From positions 5,950,001 to 6,014,000 of the forward strand of contig NZ_CP102931.1 of the NCBI RefSeq assembly GCF_024734665.1: 64,000 bases of DNA, read 5' to 3'. A program made the translations under genes and the position numbers. Under the pieces are notes generated by a model. The model was not told the DNA's origin. It did no database searches and saw nothing but the letters and a program-made list of their open reading frames with translations. Shown here one piece after another: positions 34,553 through 43,242 of the stretch (its first letter is position 1; every line of letters starts with the position of its first letter). The stretch is from Variovorax paradoxus. GTDB lineage: Bacteria > Pseudomonadota > Gammaproteobacteria > Burkholderiales > Burkholderiaceae_C.

Positions 34553-36658
34553 ATGTCTCACGGTCTCAATCCCGCGCAGCTCGAAGCTGTCAACTACATG
34601 TACGGTCCCTGCCTGGTGCTTGCCGGTGCGGGCTCGGGCAAGACGCGGGTGATCACTCACAAGATCGGCCGCCTCATCCAGTCGGGCATCGCGCCCCAGC
34701 GCATCGCGGCCATCACCTTCACCAACAAGGCAGCTGCAGAAATGCGCGAGCGCGCAAAGGATCTGATCGGCAAGGACGCGCGCAAGGTCGTGGTCTGCAC
34801 CTTCCACGCGCTGGGCGTGCGCATGATGCGCGAGGACGGCGCCGTGCTCGGCCTGAAGAAGGCCTTCAGCATCCTCGACAGCGACGACGTCACCAAGATC
34901 CTGAAAGACGCCGGCGGCACCACCGACGCGGCCACCGCCCGCATCTGGCAGTGGACCATCAGCAAGTGGAAGAACATGGGCCTGAACGCCGCGCAGGCCG
35001 AGGCCCAGGCCGCGGACGACAACGAGCGCATCACCGCGAAGATCATGGGCCGCTACGAAGAGCGCCTGGCGGCCTACCAGAGCGTGGACTTCGACGACCT
35101 GATCGGCATGCCGCTGAAGCTGCTCTACGAATTTCCCGAGGTGCGCGCCAAGTGGCAGGCCGCGCTCGGCCACATCCTGGTGGACGAATACCAGGACACC
35201 AACGCCACGCAGTACGAAGTGCTCAAGGCCCTGGCCGGCGAGCGCGGCCACTTCACCGCGGTGGGCGACGACGACCAGTCCATCTACGGCTGGCGCGGCG
35301 CCACGCTCGACAACCTGCGCAAGCTGCCGGTCGACTACCCCAAGCTCAAGGTCATCAAGCTGGAGCAGAACTACCGCTCCACCAGCGCCATCCTGCGCGC
35401 GGCCAACAACGTGATCGGCCCCAACCCCAAGCTGTTTCCGAAGACGCTGTTCTCCGAGCTCGGCGAAGGCGAGCCGGTGCGCATCGTCGATGCCGACAGC
35501 GAAGTGCATGAGGCCGAGCGCGCCGTGGCGCGCATCGTGAGCATCCGCGCGGGCGACGCCATCACGCAGGGCAAGCAGCACAAGGAGTTCCGCGACTTCG
35601 CCATTCTTTACCGCGCCAACCACCAGGCGCGCGTGTTCGAGCAGGCGCTGCGCAAGGCGCAGATTCCGTACAAGGTCTCGGGCGGCCAGAGCTTCTTCGA
35701 CCGCGCCGAAATCAAGGACCTTTGCGGCTGGTTCCGCCTGTGGGTCAACAACGACGACGACCCGGCATTCCTGCGTGCCATCACCACGCCCAAGCGCGGC
35801 ATCGGCCACACCACGCTCGCGAGCCTGGGCACCTTCGCGAGCCAGTACAAGCTGAGCCTGTTCGAGGCGTTGTTCAGCCCCTCTCTGCCGAGCGTGATGC
35901 CCAAGCGCACGCTCGAGGGCATCCACGAGTTCGGCCGCTACATCAACGACCTGGAATACCGGGCGCGCCGCACCATGGGCGCGGAAGACTCGCGCACCTT
36001 CATGCTCGACTGGCTGAAGGAGATCGACTACGAGAAGCACCTCTACGACGGCGAAGACAGCGAAGCCGCCGCGGCCTCGCGCTGGACCAACGTGCTCGAG
36101 TTTGTCGACTGGATGTCGCAGCGCGCCGGCGGCACGCTCGACGACGCCTCGGGCGCCAACGACAACATCGAGACCGAACGCAAGAGCCTGCTCGAAGTGG
36201 CGCAGACCATCTCGCTGCTGTCGACCATCAGCGAGCGCGAACAAGACCAGGACGTGGTCACGCTCTCGACGCTGCACGCCTCCAAGGGCCTCGAATGGCC
36301 GCACGTGATGCTGATCGGCGTGAGCGAGGGCCTGCTGCCCTTCAAGCTCGACGACGACAACGGCCGCCAGCAGAAGGTGAGCGAAGACACGCTGCAGCGG
36401 CTGCAGGAAGAGCGCCGCCTGATGTACGTGGGCATCACGCGCGCGCAACGCAGCCTGGCCGTGAGCTGGACCAAGAAGCGCAAGCAGGGCCGCGAAATGG
36501 TGCCCTGCATACCCAGCCGCTTCATCGCCGAGATGGGCCTCGACAAAGAGACCATCAAGGAAGACCCGCGCGAAAAGCTCAAGGCTCTGCGCGCCGAGTT
36601 CGCGCGCAAGGCGCAGGACAGCGCAGCAAAGGCGGCAGCAGCCGCGGCGGCGCCATGA
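34553..36658 (+). CDS. rep: ATP-dependent DNA helicase Rep (UvrD/Rep superfamily 1)
   Basis: 701 residues from the ATG at 34553, starting MSHGLNPAQLEAVNY like Rep (MRLNPGQQQAVE). Walker A is AGAGSGKT (residues 24-31), and motif Ia is TFTNKAAAEM. Motif II is VDEYQDT, motif III VGDDDQSIYGWRGA, motif IV QNYRST, motif V LHASKGLEW and motif VI RRLMYVGITRA. It unwinds DNA 3'-to-5' ahead of forks and in restart. An in-frame ATG at 34484 would add 23 hydrophobic residues absent from the family. No Shine-Dalgarno is visible before 34553; the leader is pyrimidine-rich. The stop overlaps the next gene (ATGA). Confidence 0.93.
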   Translation: MSHGLNPAQLEAVNYMYGPCLVLAGAGSGKTRVITHKIGRLIQSGIAPQRIAAITFTNKAAAEMRERAKDLIGKDARKVVVCTFHALGVRMMREDGAVLGLKKAFSILDSDDVTKILKDAGGTTDAATARIWQWTISKWKNMGLNAAQAEAQAADDNERITAKIMGRYEERLAAYQSVDFDDLIGMPLKLLYEFPEVRAKWQAALGHILVDEYQDTNATQYEVLKALAGERGHFTAVGDDDQSIYGWRGATLDNLRKLPVDYPKLKVIKLEQNYRSTSAILRAANNVIGPNPKLFPKTLFSELGEGEPVRIVDADSEVHEAERAVARIVSIRAGDAITQGKQHKEFRDFAILYRANHQARVFEQALRKAQIPYKVSGGQSFFDRAEIKDLCGWFRLWVNNDDDPAFLRAITTPKRGIGHTTLASLGTFASQYKLSLFEALFSPSLPSVMPKRTLEGIHEFGRYINDLEYRARRTMGAEDSRTFMLDWLKEIDYEKHLYDGEDSEAAAASRWTNVLEFVDWMSQRAGGTLDDASGANDNIETERKSLLEVAQTISLLSTISEREQDQDVVTLSTLHASKGLEWPHVMLIGVSEGLLPFKLDDDNGRQQKVSEDTLQRLQEERRLMYVGITRAQRSLAVSWTKKRKQGREMVPCIPSRFIAEMGLDKETIKEDPREKLKALRAEFARKAQDSAAKAAAAAAAP

Positions 36659-37116
36659 AGACGACCGCCACTGCCGCGTTGCTGGCCGCCGCTCTCCTCG
36701 CGCTGTCGGGTTGCGCCTCCGTGCGGGGCAGCGCCGACTGCCCCGCCGACGCGCGCGACCTGCCGGTGCAATCGCTCTACGGCCGCTGGGAAGCGCGCTT
36801 CGACAACCTGCCGGCCGTGGCCGCCGTACAGCTCGGCAAGCACCCCGACTACGACGGCGTGCGCGGCACCATCACGCGCAACGGCGCCAACCCGGCGAAG
36901 GCCACGGTCGCGCAGCTCGCGGGCGACGTGGACGACGAAGGCGCGCTCTCCATCGACGAATCGCAGGACGGCCGCGCCATCAGCGGCGTTTGGTCGGGCA
37001 AGCTGCAGGCCGGCTCCTGCGGGCGCGAATTCAGGGGCACGTGGCGCAACGCCGCGGACGAAAGCACGCATCCCTTCGTGCTCAGCAAGACGGTTGCCCA
37101 GGAAGGAAAGCAATGA
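36655..37116 (+). CDS. Small lipoprotein of unknown function
   Basis: 153 residues with a lipoprotein signal ending LALSGCAS (lipobox, Cys about 21). The mature part has a strand-rich pattern, LYGRWEARFDNL at its start, then VRGTITRNG and ISGVWSGKLQAGSCGREFRGTWRN, suggesting a small beta-barrel or lipocalin-like fold that could bind a ligand or a partner in the outer membrane. The ATG overlaps the rep stop and its own stop overlaps the pldA start, so it is translationally linked to both. No function is assigned. Confidence 0.78.
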   Translation: MKTTATAALLAAALLALSGCASVRGSADCPADARDLPVQSLYGRWEARFDNLPAVAAVQLGKHPDYDGVRGTITRNGANPAKATVAQLAGDVDDEGALSIDESQDGRAISGVWSGKLQAGSCGREFRGTWRNAADESTHPFVLSKTVAQEGKQ

Positions 37117-38288
37117 CGACGACACGACGACAACCCCGTTTCAACCTTCGCGCGCTCGCGGCCGTGGCCGCCTGCCTCGGCGGCGGCGCCGCGGTGCACG
37201 CGCAGGCCGTGGACAAGCCAGCGAGCCCGCTGGCCGACTCCCAGCTCACCTGGCAGCAGTGCGCCGCGCTCGGCGCCAACAACGAAGCGCGCCTGGCCTG
37301 CTTCGACCGCTGGGCGCAGCAGCAGACGCTGCCTTCGGTGTCGGTGCCCGTGGCGCCGCCCGTGCTGGCGACCACGCAACCGCCGGTGGACTCATCGATC
37401 CCGGCCACGCGCATCGTCTCGGTCGCCACCACCGAAGGCTGCCGCGACCGCCAGTACTCGGCGCTCTCGCGCTTCTGGGAACTGGAGAACGCCACCGACT
37501 GCGGCACCTTCGGCTTCCGCGGCTACCGTCCGCTCAACGTGTCGGTCTCGGCCGCCACCAAGAAGCCCGAGACGCCGACCTCGCCCTCGGCCGGCCACAC
37601 CGCCGACCCGGTCGCCTACCAGGCCAACGAGATGCGCATCGGCCTGTCGGTGCGCACCAAGCTCGCGCAGGGCATGCTCACGCAGGACGACCCGACCAAG
37701 AAAGACTCGCTGTGGTTCGCCTACAGCCAGCAGTCGACCTGGCAGCTGTTCAACGGCGCCATCTCGCGGCCCTTCCGCACCACCGACCACGAACCCGAGC
37801 TGATGTACGTCTACCCGACTGACTTCAAGCTGCCAGGCGGCTGGCGCTGGCGCTATTCGGGCCTGGGCATCGTGCACCAGTCGAACGGCCAGACCCTGCC
37901 GCTGTCGCGCAGCTGGAACCGCGTGTACCTGATGGGCGGCGCCGAGCTCGACGACCGCTTCACCATCACCGGCCGCATCTGGAAGCGCATTTCCGAGAGC
38001 GCCGCCAAGGACGACAACCCCGACATCGCCGACTACTACGGCCGCGCCGAAATCACCGGCCGCTGGAACCTCAACCGCGACAACCAGCTCGCCGTGACCG
38101 TGCGCAACAACCTGCGCGACAGCGGCCGCGGCTCGGTGCGCCTCGAATGGCTCAAGGCCATCGGCGACCCGACCAAGAGCAACCTGCGCTTCCACACGCA
38201 GCTGTTCTCGGGCTATGGCGATACGCTGGTGGACTACAACCGCAAGCGCACGGTGCTGAGCATTGGCCTCAGCCTCGTCGATTTCTGA
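37113..38288 (+). CDS. pldA: Outer-membrane phospholipase A (OMPLA)
   Basis: 391 residues. Signal peptide cleaved near GGAAVHAQ. The N-terminal mature segment of about 110 residues is extra compared with E. coli PldA. The barrel domain starts around FSRFWELE-like [15 protein letters not shown]. The active site is [11 protein letters not shown] (His and Ser near bases 37871-37891) with the Asn in SRSWNRVY. The protein ends in Phe as outer-membrane barrels do. It hydrolyses phospholipids misplaced in the outer leaflet, as a calcium-dependent dimer in known cases. GGAAGG precedes the ATG, which overlaps the upstream lipoprotein stop. Confidence 0.92.
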   Translation: MTTTRRQPRFNLRALAAVAACLGGGAAVHAQAVDKPASPLADSQLTWQQCAALGANNEARLACFDRWAQQQTLPSVSVPVAPPVLATTQPPVDSSIPATRIVSVATTEGCRDRQYSALSRFWELENATDCGTFGFRGYRPLNVSVSAATKKPETPTSPSAGHTADPVAYQANEMRIGLSVRTKLAQGMLTQDDPTKKDSLWFAYSQQSTWQLFNGAISRPFRTTDHEPELMYVYPTDFKLPGGWRWRYSGLGIVHQSNGQTLPLSRSWNRVYLMGGAELDDRFTITGRIWKRISESAAKDDNPDIADYYGRAEITGRWNLNRDNQLAVTVRNNLRDSGRGSVRLEWLKAIGDPTKSNLRFHTQLFSGYGDTLVDYNRKRTVLSIGLSLVDF

Positions 38289-38313
38289 TTCACTTCACAC
38301 GTCGTTCCACACC

Positions 38314-39153
38314 ATGAGTGCAGACCTGTCCCCCGTCGACGATATGCAGCGCGAGATCATCGCGGCGCTGCATGTCGCGCCCGTCTTCGATGCCGCCCAC
38401 GAGCTGGAACGCCGCACCGACTTTCTCGCCAGCTACCTGAAGCGCACCGGCCTGAAGACGCTGGTGCTGGGCATCAGCGGCGGTGTCGATTCGCTGACCG
38501 CCGGCTGCCTCGCGCAGCGCGCCGTCGAGCGGCTGCGCGCCACGGGCTACGACGCCACCTTCATCGCGATGCGCCTGCCCTACGGCGTGCAGAAAGACGA
38601 AGCCGAAGCGCAGGCCTCGCTCGCGGTGATGAAGCCCGACCGCACCATCACCGTCGACATCCGGCCCGCCGTCGACGGCATGCTCGCCGCACTGAAGGCC
38701 GGCGACCTCACCTTCCGCGACGCGGCGCACGAAGATTTCGTGCTCGGCAACATCAAGGCACGCCAGCGCATGATTGCGCAGTTCGCGGTGGCCGGCGCGC
38801 ACGACGGCATCGTCATCGGCACCGACCACGCGGCCGAGGCGCTGATGGGCTTCTTCACCAAGTTCGGCGACGGCGCGGCCGACATCACGCCGCTCACGGG
38901 CCTCAACAAGCGCCGCGTGCGCGCAGTGGCACAGCTGCTGGGCGCGCCCGATGCACTGGTCTACAAGGTGCCCACCGCCGACCTCGAATCGCTGGTGCCG
39001 GGCAAGCCCGACGAAGACGCCTTCGGCGTCACCTACGAGCAGATCGACGACTTCCTCGAAGGCAAGCCTGTGTCGGCCGCGGCCCGCCAGATCATTCTTG
39101 CGACGCATCGCAAGAGCGCCCACAAGCGCGCGCTGCCCGTCGAGCCCTTCTGA
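38314..39153 (+). CDS. nadE: Ammonia-dependent NAD+ synthetase
   Basis: 279-residue cytoplasmic enzyme making NAD+ from nicotinic acid adenine dinucleotide, ATP and ammonia. The PP-loop SGGVDS is at residues 55-60. [24 protein letters not shown], and [19 protein letters not shown] are family-specific. No N-terminal glutaminase domain is present, so it uses free ammonia like E. coli NadE. The ATG at 38314 fits the family N-terminus; the frame is open to 38263 but that overlaps pldA. No Shine-Dalgarno is obvious. Confidence 0.95.
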   Translation: MSADLSPVDDMQREIIAALHVAPVFDAAHELERRTDFLASYLKRTGLKTLVLGISGGVDSLTAGCLAQRAVERLRATGYDATFIAMRLPYGVQKDEAEAQASLAVMKPDRTITVDIRPAVDGMLAALKAGDLTFRDAAHEDFVLGNIKARQRMIAQFAVAGAHDGIVIGTDHAAEALMGFFTKFGDGAADITPLTGLNKRRVRAVAQLLGAPDALVYKVPTADLESLVPGKPDEDAFGVTYEQIDDFLEGKPVSAAARQIILATHRKSAHKRALPVEPF

Positions 39154-39240
39154 CGGCGGCGGTTGCGGGGTGCGTGGCGGCAAAGTGCAGGATCGCTGGC
39201 CGGTGTATCAACAAGCGGGCTGAGGCCTTCGCAACAAACC

Positions 39241-40641
39241 ATGACACACGACGACATGCGACAGACCTTCGACACGATGCGCGCCGCGAGCCTGCGCGCA
39301 CAGACGCCGCCATGGAGCGAGCGCGCCGACCGTCTGAAGCGCCTGCGTGCGCTGGTGAAAGACAACCGCCAGGAAATCGCCGCCGCCATCAGCGCCGACT
39401 TCCATCACCGGGCCGCACAAGAAACCGAGCTTGCCGAAGTGTTCCCCAGCATCGAGGGCCTCCAGCACGCACTCGCGCACGGCAAGGCATGGATGCGCGT
39501 GCGCCGCCGCTCCACCGGCCTGTGGTTCAAGCCCGCATCGTCGCGGATCATGCCGCAGCCGCTGGGCGTGGTGGGCATCGTGGTGCCGTGGAACTACCCG
39601 CTGTACCTGGCGGTGGGACCAATGACCGCGGCGCTGGCGGCTGGCAACCGCGTGATGGTGAAGCAGTCGGAGTTCACGCCGCGCTTCGCCGAGCTGTTCG
39701 CCGCGCTGGTGCGAAAGCAGTTTGCCGAAGACGAGATCGCCATCGTCAACGGCGACGCCGAGACCGCGCGCGCCTTCTCCAGCCTGCCCTTCGATCATTT
39801 GCTGTTCACCGGCTCGACCGCCGTCGGCCACCACGTGATGCGCGCCGCGAGCGAGCACCTCACGCCGGTGACGCTTGAACTGGGCGGCAAGTCGCCGGCG
39901 ATCATCGGGCCCGATGCCAACTTCGATAAAGCCATTGAACGCATCATCGTCGGCAAGACGCTGAATGCGGGCCAGACCTGCATCGCGCCCGACTACGTGC
40001 TGCTGCCCGAAGGCCAGCAGCAGCGCTTTGCAGAAAGCGCCCGGCGCGTGTTCGCCTCGATGTACCCGGCGCTGGCCACCAACACCGACTACACGAGCAT
40101 CGTGAGCCCGCGCCACTTCGCGCGGCTGCAGGAGCTGTCGGCCCTGGCGCAGGAGCAAGGCGCCTCGGCCCTGCCCCTGTCCGACACCGCGCCTGACCCT
40201 GCGACGCGCCGCTTCCCGCCCGTGCTGCTGACCGGCGTGAACGACGGCATGCGCGTGATGCAGGAGGAAATCTTCGGCCCGCTGCTGCCGGTGCTGCCCT
40301 ACAAGGGCATCGACGAGGCCATCGCGTATGTCAACGCGCACCCGCGCCCGCTCGCGCTGTACCTGTTCGAGAAGAACCGCGCGACCATCGACCGCGTGAT
40401 GGAAAACACGGTGACCGGTGGCGTGTCGATCAACGAGACCCTGCTGCACGTCGCGCAAGACAACCTGCCCTTCGGCGGTGTAGGCGCCAGCGGCATGGGC
40501 GCGTACCACGGCGAACACGGCTTCGAGACTTTCTCGAAGATGAAGCCGATCTTTCACCAGTCGGCGCTGAACGGCCTGGGCCTGTTCAAGCCGCCTTACG
40601 GCAAGACCTTCGAACGGATGATGAAGTTGCTGGTGCGCTGA
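39241..40641 (+). CDS. Aldehyde dehydrogenase, coniferyl-aldehyde-dehydrogenase type
   Basis: 466-residue class-3-like ALDH. GVVGIVVPWNYPLYLAVGPM, FTGSTAVGHHVMRAAS, catalytic Glu in LELGGKSPAIIG and catalytic Cys in NAGQTCIAPDY are present. NETLLHVAQDNLPFGGVGASGMGAYHG is the class-3/CALDH C-terminal signature. In the family it oxidises coniferyl or related aromatic or long-chain aldehydes to acids. No lignin-monomer genes lie nearby, so the substrate is open. The ATG at 39241 gives the usual length; upstream in-frame codons have no support. It is convergent with the glycosyltransferase-like gene, 17 bases away. Confidence 0.9.
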   Translation: MTHDDMRQTFDTMRAASLRAQTPPWSERADRLKRLRALVKDNRQEIAAAISADFHHRAAQETELAEVFPSIEGLQHALAHGKAWMRVRRRSTGLWFKPASSRIMPQPLGVVGIVVPWNYPLYLAVGPMTAALAAGNRVMVKQSEFTPRFAELFAALVRKQFAEDEIAIVNGDAETARAFSSLPFDHLLFTGSTAVGHHVMRAASEHLTPVTLELGGKSPAIIGPDANFDKAIERIIVGKTLNAGQTCIAPDYVLLPEGQQQRFAESARRVFASMYPALATNTDYTSIVSPRHFARLQELSALAQEQGASALPLSDTAPDPATRRFPPVLLTGVNDGMRVMQEEIFGPLLPVLPYKGIDEAIAYVNAHPRPLALYLFEKNRATIDRVMENTVTGGVSINETLLHVAQDNLPFGGVGASGMGAYHGEHGFETFSKMKPIFHQSALNGLGLFKPPYGKTFERMMKLLVR

Positions 40642-40658
40642 AGGATCAGCGCTCAGGG

Positions 40659-41912
40659 TCAGCGGGTCACAACCTTCCAGCGACCAGCCGCGATCTCGGC
40701 GGCGTAGGGCGCGGGAATGCTGGCGCCGTAGCTGTTGTCGCAAACGACGGCGTCGTAGCTGCAGACAGCCTGGCCCCTCGCGTCGTACAGGGTCCAGCGC
40801 ACCTGCGTGCCGTCGGGCGCTTCATGCACCACCTGCATCGAGGGCGCGCCGATGTTGGCGCCCACGTGGGCATAGCGCGCGTCAACAGTCATGGGCACAT
40901 GGGGCGGAAAGGGCTGGTTGCCGGGCAGGTCGAACCATTCGTCATGAGCGAGCATGCTGCGCTCGGCGACCTTCCAGACGCGATGCCGCAGGAAGTGCTG
41001 GTCGGCATAGCGCGCAGAGAACGGCCGGCTCTTCAGGTACGCGCGCATGTCGCCCGCGATGTCTGAGAAGACGCCCTGGCACGCACCCCACATGCCGGCG
41101 AGTATCAGCTCGGTGTGCGAGTGGTAGTCGCGCATGACGTGGAACCAGCGGTCCGACGCGCACCACGCGCGCACGGCAGCTTGGTCGCGCGTGGACAGCA
41201 GCGAGTCGGCATCGCGGAACTGCACGCGGTCGATATCGCGATCGTCGAGCGCGAGAAAACGCCACATGGTGCCCGGCAGGTCTTCGCCGCCGACTGAACG
41301 CACGTCGACCACCGACGCGCCCGCATGCACCAGCCGCTCGCACACCGCCTCCGGCACCGAGGCATCGACGTAGAAGCGGCAGACCCACGCCGGAAAGAAC
41401 TCGTGCGCGGCCCGCACGTTGAGCAGCGCCATCTCGCAGTAGCGCGGATCGCTGCCGAACAGACTGAACGCGATGACGTTGCGATGGCGGCTTCTTTCGT
41501 CGAAGCACCGCGGCACGGGCGAATCGACCGTGGCAGCGACTACTTCCGTCGCAGCCTCCTGCAGCTTGAGCCACAGCGACACCGAGCCGAACTCGCCCGC
41601 CTCGTCCCGCTTGCCCAACTGCCCCGCCGCTTCCGCCAGTCCGTCGTAGGTGTTCGCGGTCTTCAACTCGCTGGCGACGCGGCAGTAGAGGCGGTAGGCC
41701 TGCTGCGGCTGGTCGAGCCGCATCAGGCACAGCGCAACGTCGGCCAGCGGCTGCGGGCTGTGCGTGGCCTGCCAGGCCTGCATTGCGAACTTGTGCGCCT
41801 GCGCGTAGTCGCCCCGCGCGAAGGCGGCGCGGAACTGCTCGCCCAGCGCATTCAGCGCCTGCTGCGTGAGCGCGGGCCTGCGGCCCGGAATCACCGGTTG
41901 TCTTCTCTTCAC
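40659..41912 (-). CDS. TPR-like/glycosyltransferase-like protein, last gene of the adhesin export operon
   Basis: 417 residues. The N-terminal 110 or so residues form paired helices of TPR type (EQFRAAFARGDYAQAHKFAM, LADVALCLMRLDQPQQAYRL). The rest resembles a GT-A-like domain. NVIAFSLFGSDPRYCEMALLNVRAAHEFFP opens it, FRDADSLLSTRDQAAVRAW supplies a DxD-like metal motif, and FHVMRDYHSHTELILAGMWGACQG is a conserved-looking acceptor loop. GTG start at 41912, six bases after GAGGAG, with only 10 bases between it and the adaptor gene, so it is part of the export operon. Glycosylation of the adhesin or of a surface glycan is inferred from context only. Confidence 0.68.
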   Translation of the reverse strand: MKRRQPVIPGRRPALTQQALNALGEQFRAAFARGDYAQAHKFAMQAWQATHSPQPLADVALCLMRLDQPQQAYRLYCRVASELKTANTYDGLAEAAGQLGKRDEAGEFGSVSLWLKLQEAATEVVAATVDSPVPRCFDERSRHRNVIAFSLFGSDPRYCEMALLNVRAAHEFFPAWVCRFYVDASVPEAVCERLVHAGASVVDVRSVGGEDLPGTMWRFLALDDRDIDRVQFRDADSLLSTRDQAAVRAWCASDRWFHVMRDYHSHTELILAGMWGACQGVFSDIAGDMRAYLKSRPFSARYADQHFLRHRVWKVAERSMLAHDEWFDLPGNQPFPPHVPMTVDARYAHVGANIGAPSMQVVHEAPDGTQVRWTLYDARGQAVCSYDAVVCDNSYGASIPAPYAAEIAAGRWKVVTR

Positions 41913-41922
41913 ACGCTGCTCC

Positions 41923-43242
41923 TCAGCGCTCGCGCAAGGCTTCGCGCGCCTTGTTCAGCGGCTTGACCAGGTAGTCGAGCACTGACTTGCTGCCGGTGTG
42001 GATGTCTACCGTGGCGATCATCCCGGGCACGATCGGGAAGCTCTGCCCGCTGCTGTTGTTCAGGTGGTCCGCGTCGGTGCGGATGTACACGCGGTAGTAA
42101 TACACGTCGCGCTTCACGTCGTCCTGGATGGTGTCGGGCGAAATGGTCGTCACCTTGCCCGGCAGGCCGCCGAAGATGGCGTAGTCGTAGGCCGTCACCT
42201 TCACCGTTGCGTCCTGCCCCGGGTGGATGAAGGCCACGTCGCGCGGCGAGATGCGCGCCTCGACCAGCAGCTTTTCGTCCAGCGGCACGATCTCCATGAG
42301 CTTGCCGCCCGGGGGCAGCACGCCGCCCACGGTGGTCACGGCGATGTCCTTCACAATGCCGCGCACCGGCGAAGCGAAGGTCAGCCGGGTGAGCGAGTCG
42401 GAGCGCCCGCGCGTCACCGAGCGCTGCGCCTCGATTTCGGCATTCGCCTTCGCGAGCTCTTCGCGTGCCTTCACGGAGTACTGGCTCTTGATGTCCGCGG
42501 CTTTGGTCTCCGCCTCGTTGATCTGGCGCTTGAGGCGCAGCACTTCCACGTCGCTCGCAGCGCCGCGCGACACCAGCGGCTCTGTCAGCGCGAGTTCGCG
42601 GCGCATCAGCACCAGCGCCTGCGTCACGCCAGCGAGGCTGCTCGCAAGCTGCTCGCGGCGCGAGCGGTAGAGCGCGGTTTCGGTGCGCACGAGGTCGGCG
42701 TCCGACTGCACCTCGGGCGGAAACGCCAGCGACGTGCCACCCACCTCGGCCGCGAGGCGCGCCGACATGGCAAGCGCAGCACGCACGCGCGAGGCGCTTT
42801 CCTGCACGGTCGACTCGGTCTTGGTCCTGTCGAGCTGCGCGAGCACCTGCCCCGCATCGACGATGTCGCCCTCGCGCACCTTCAGGTCCACCAGGATGCC
42901 GCCTTCGAGCGACTGGATCATCTGCTCCTTCGACGAGGGCACCACCTTGCCCGTGCCGGTGGACACCTCGTCGAGCTTGAAAGACCACGCCCAGGCCAGC
43001 AGCGCGACCAGCGCCGTCCCGACGATCCACACGACCAGCGAGGCGCGCGGCAGCGGCGGCTCGGCCGGCGAATAGCTCACTACGGGAGGCGTCTTCGGGC
43101 GCGGAAGCTGTGCTCCCTGCTTGCCCTGCCCGACCTGTGTTCCCTTTGCGCCCTGCGGGTCAGCCACCCCGGACGCGGCACCGGCCACCACGGCCACGCC
43201 GCCGGCGCCTCGTGGGTGGGTTGTCTCAGGCGTTGTTGCCAT
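41923..43242 (-). CDS. Type I secretion periplasmic adaptor (HlyD/LapC family)
   Basis: 439 residues. A disordered Gly/Ala/Pro-rich N-terminus of about 65 residues is followed by one membrane helix (LVVWIVGTALVALLAWAWSF). The family's GKVVPSSKEQMIQSLEGGIL then begins the barrel/lipoyl domain, with coiled coils in the middle (about residues 120-270) and the C-terminal SPVRGIVKDI and GMIATVDIHTGSKSVLDYL. It bridges the ABC exporter to the TolC-like channel. The ATG at 43242 has GGAGAG seven bases upstream; a TTG at 43257 is a less likely alternative. It overlaps the exporter gene by 17 bases. Confidence 0.93.
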   Translation of the reverse strand: MATTPETTHPRGAGGVAVVAGAASGVADPQGAKGTQVGQGKQGAQLPRPKTPPVVSYSPAEPPLPRASLVVWIVGTALVALLAWAWSFKLDEVSTGTGKVVPSSKEQMIQSLEGGILVDLKVREGDIVDAGQVLAQLDRTKTESTVQESASRVRAALAMSARLAAEVGGTSLAFPPEVQSDADLVRTETALYRSRREQLASSLAGVTQALVLMRRELALTEPLVSRGAASDVEVLRLKRQINEAETKAADIKSQYSVKAREELAKANAEIEAQRSVTRGRSDSLTRLTFASPVRGIVKDIAVTTVGGVLPPGGKLMEIVPLDEKLLVEARISPRDVAFIHPGQDATVKVTAYDYAIFGGLPGKVTTISPDTIQDDVKRDVYYYRVYIRTDADHLNNSSGQSFPIVPGMIATVDIHTGSKSVLDYLVKPLNKAREALRER

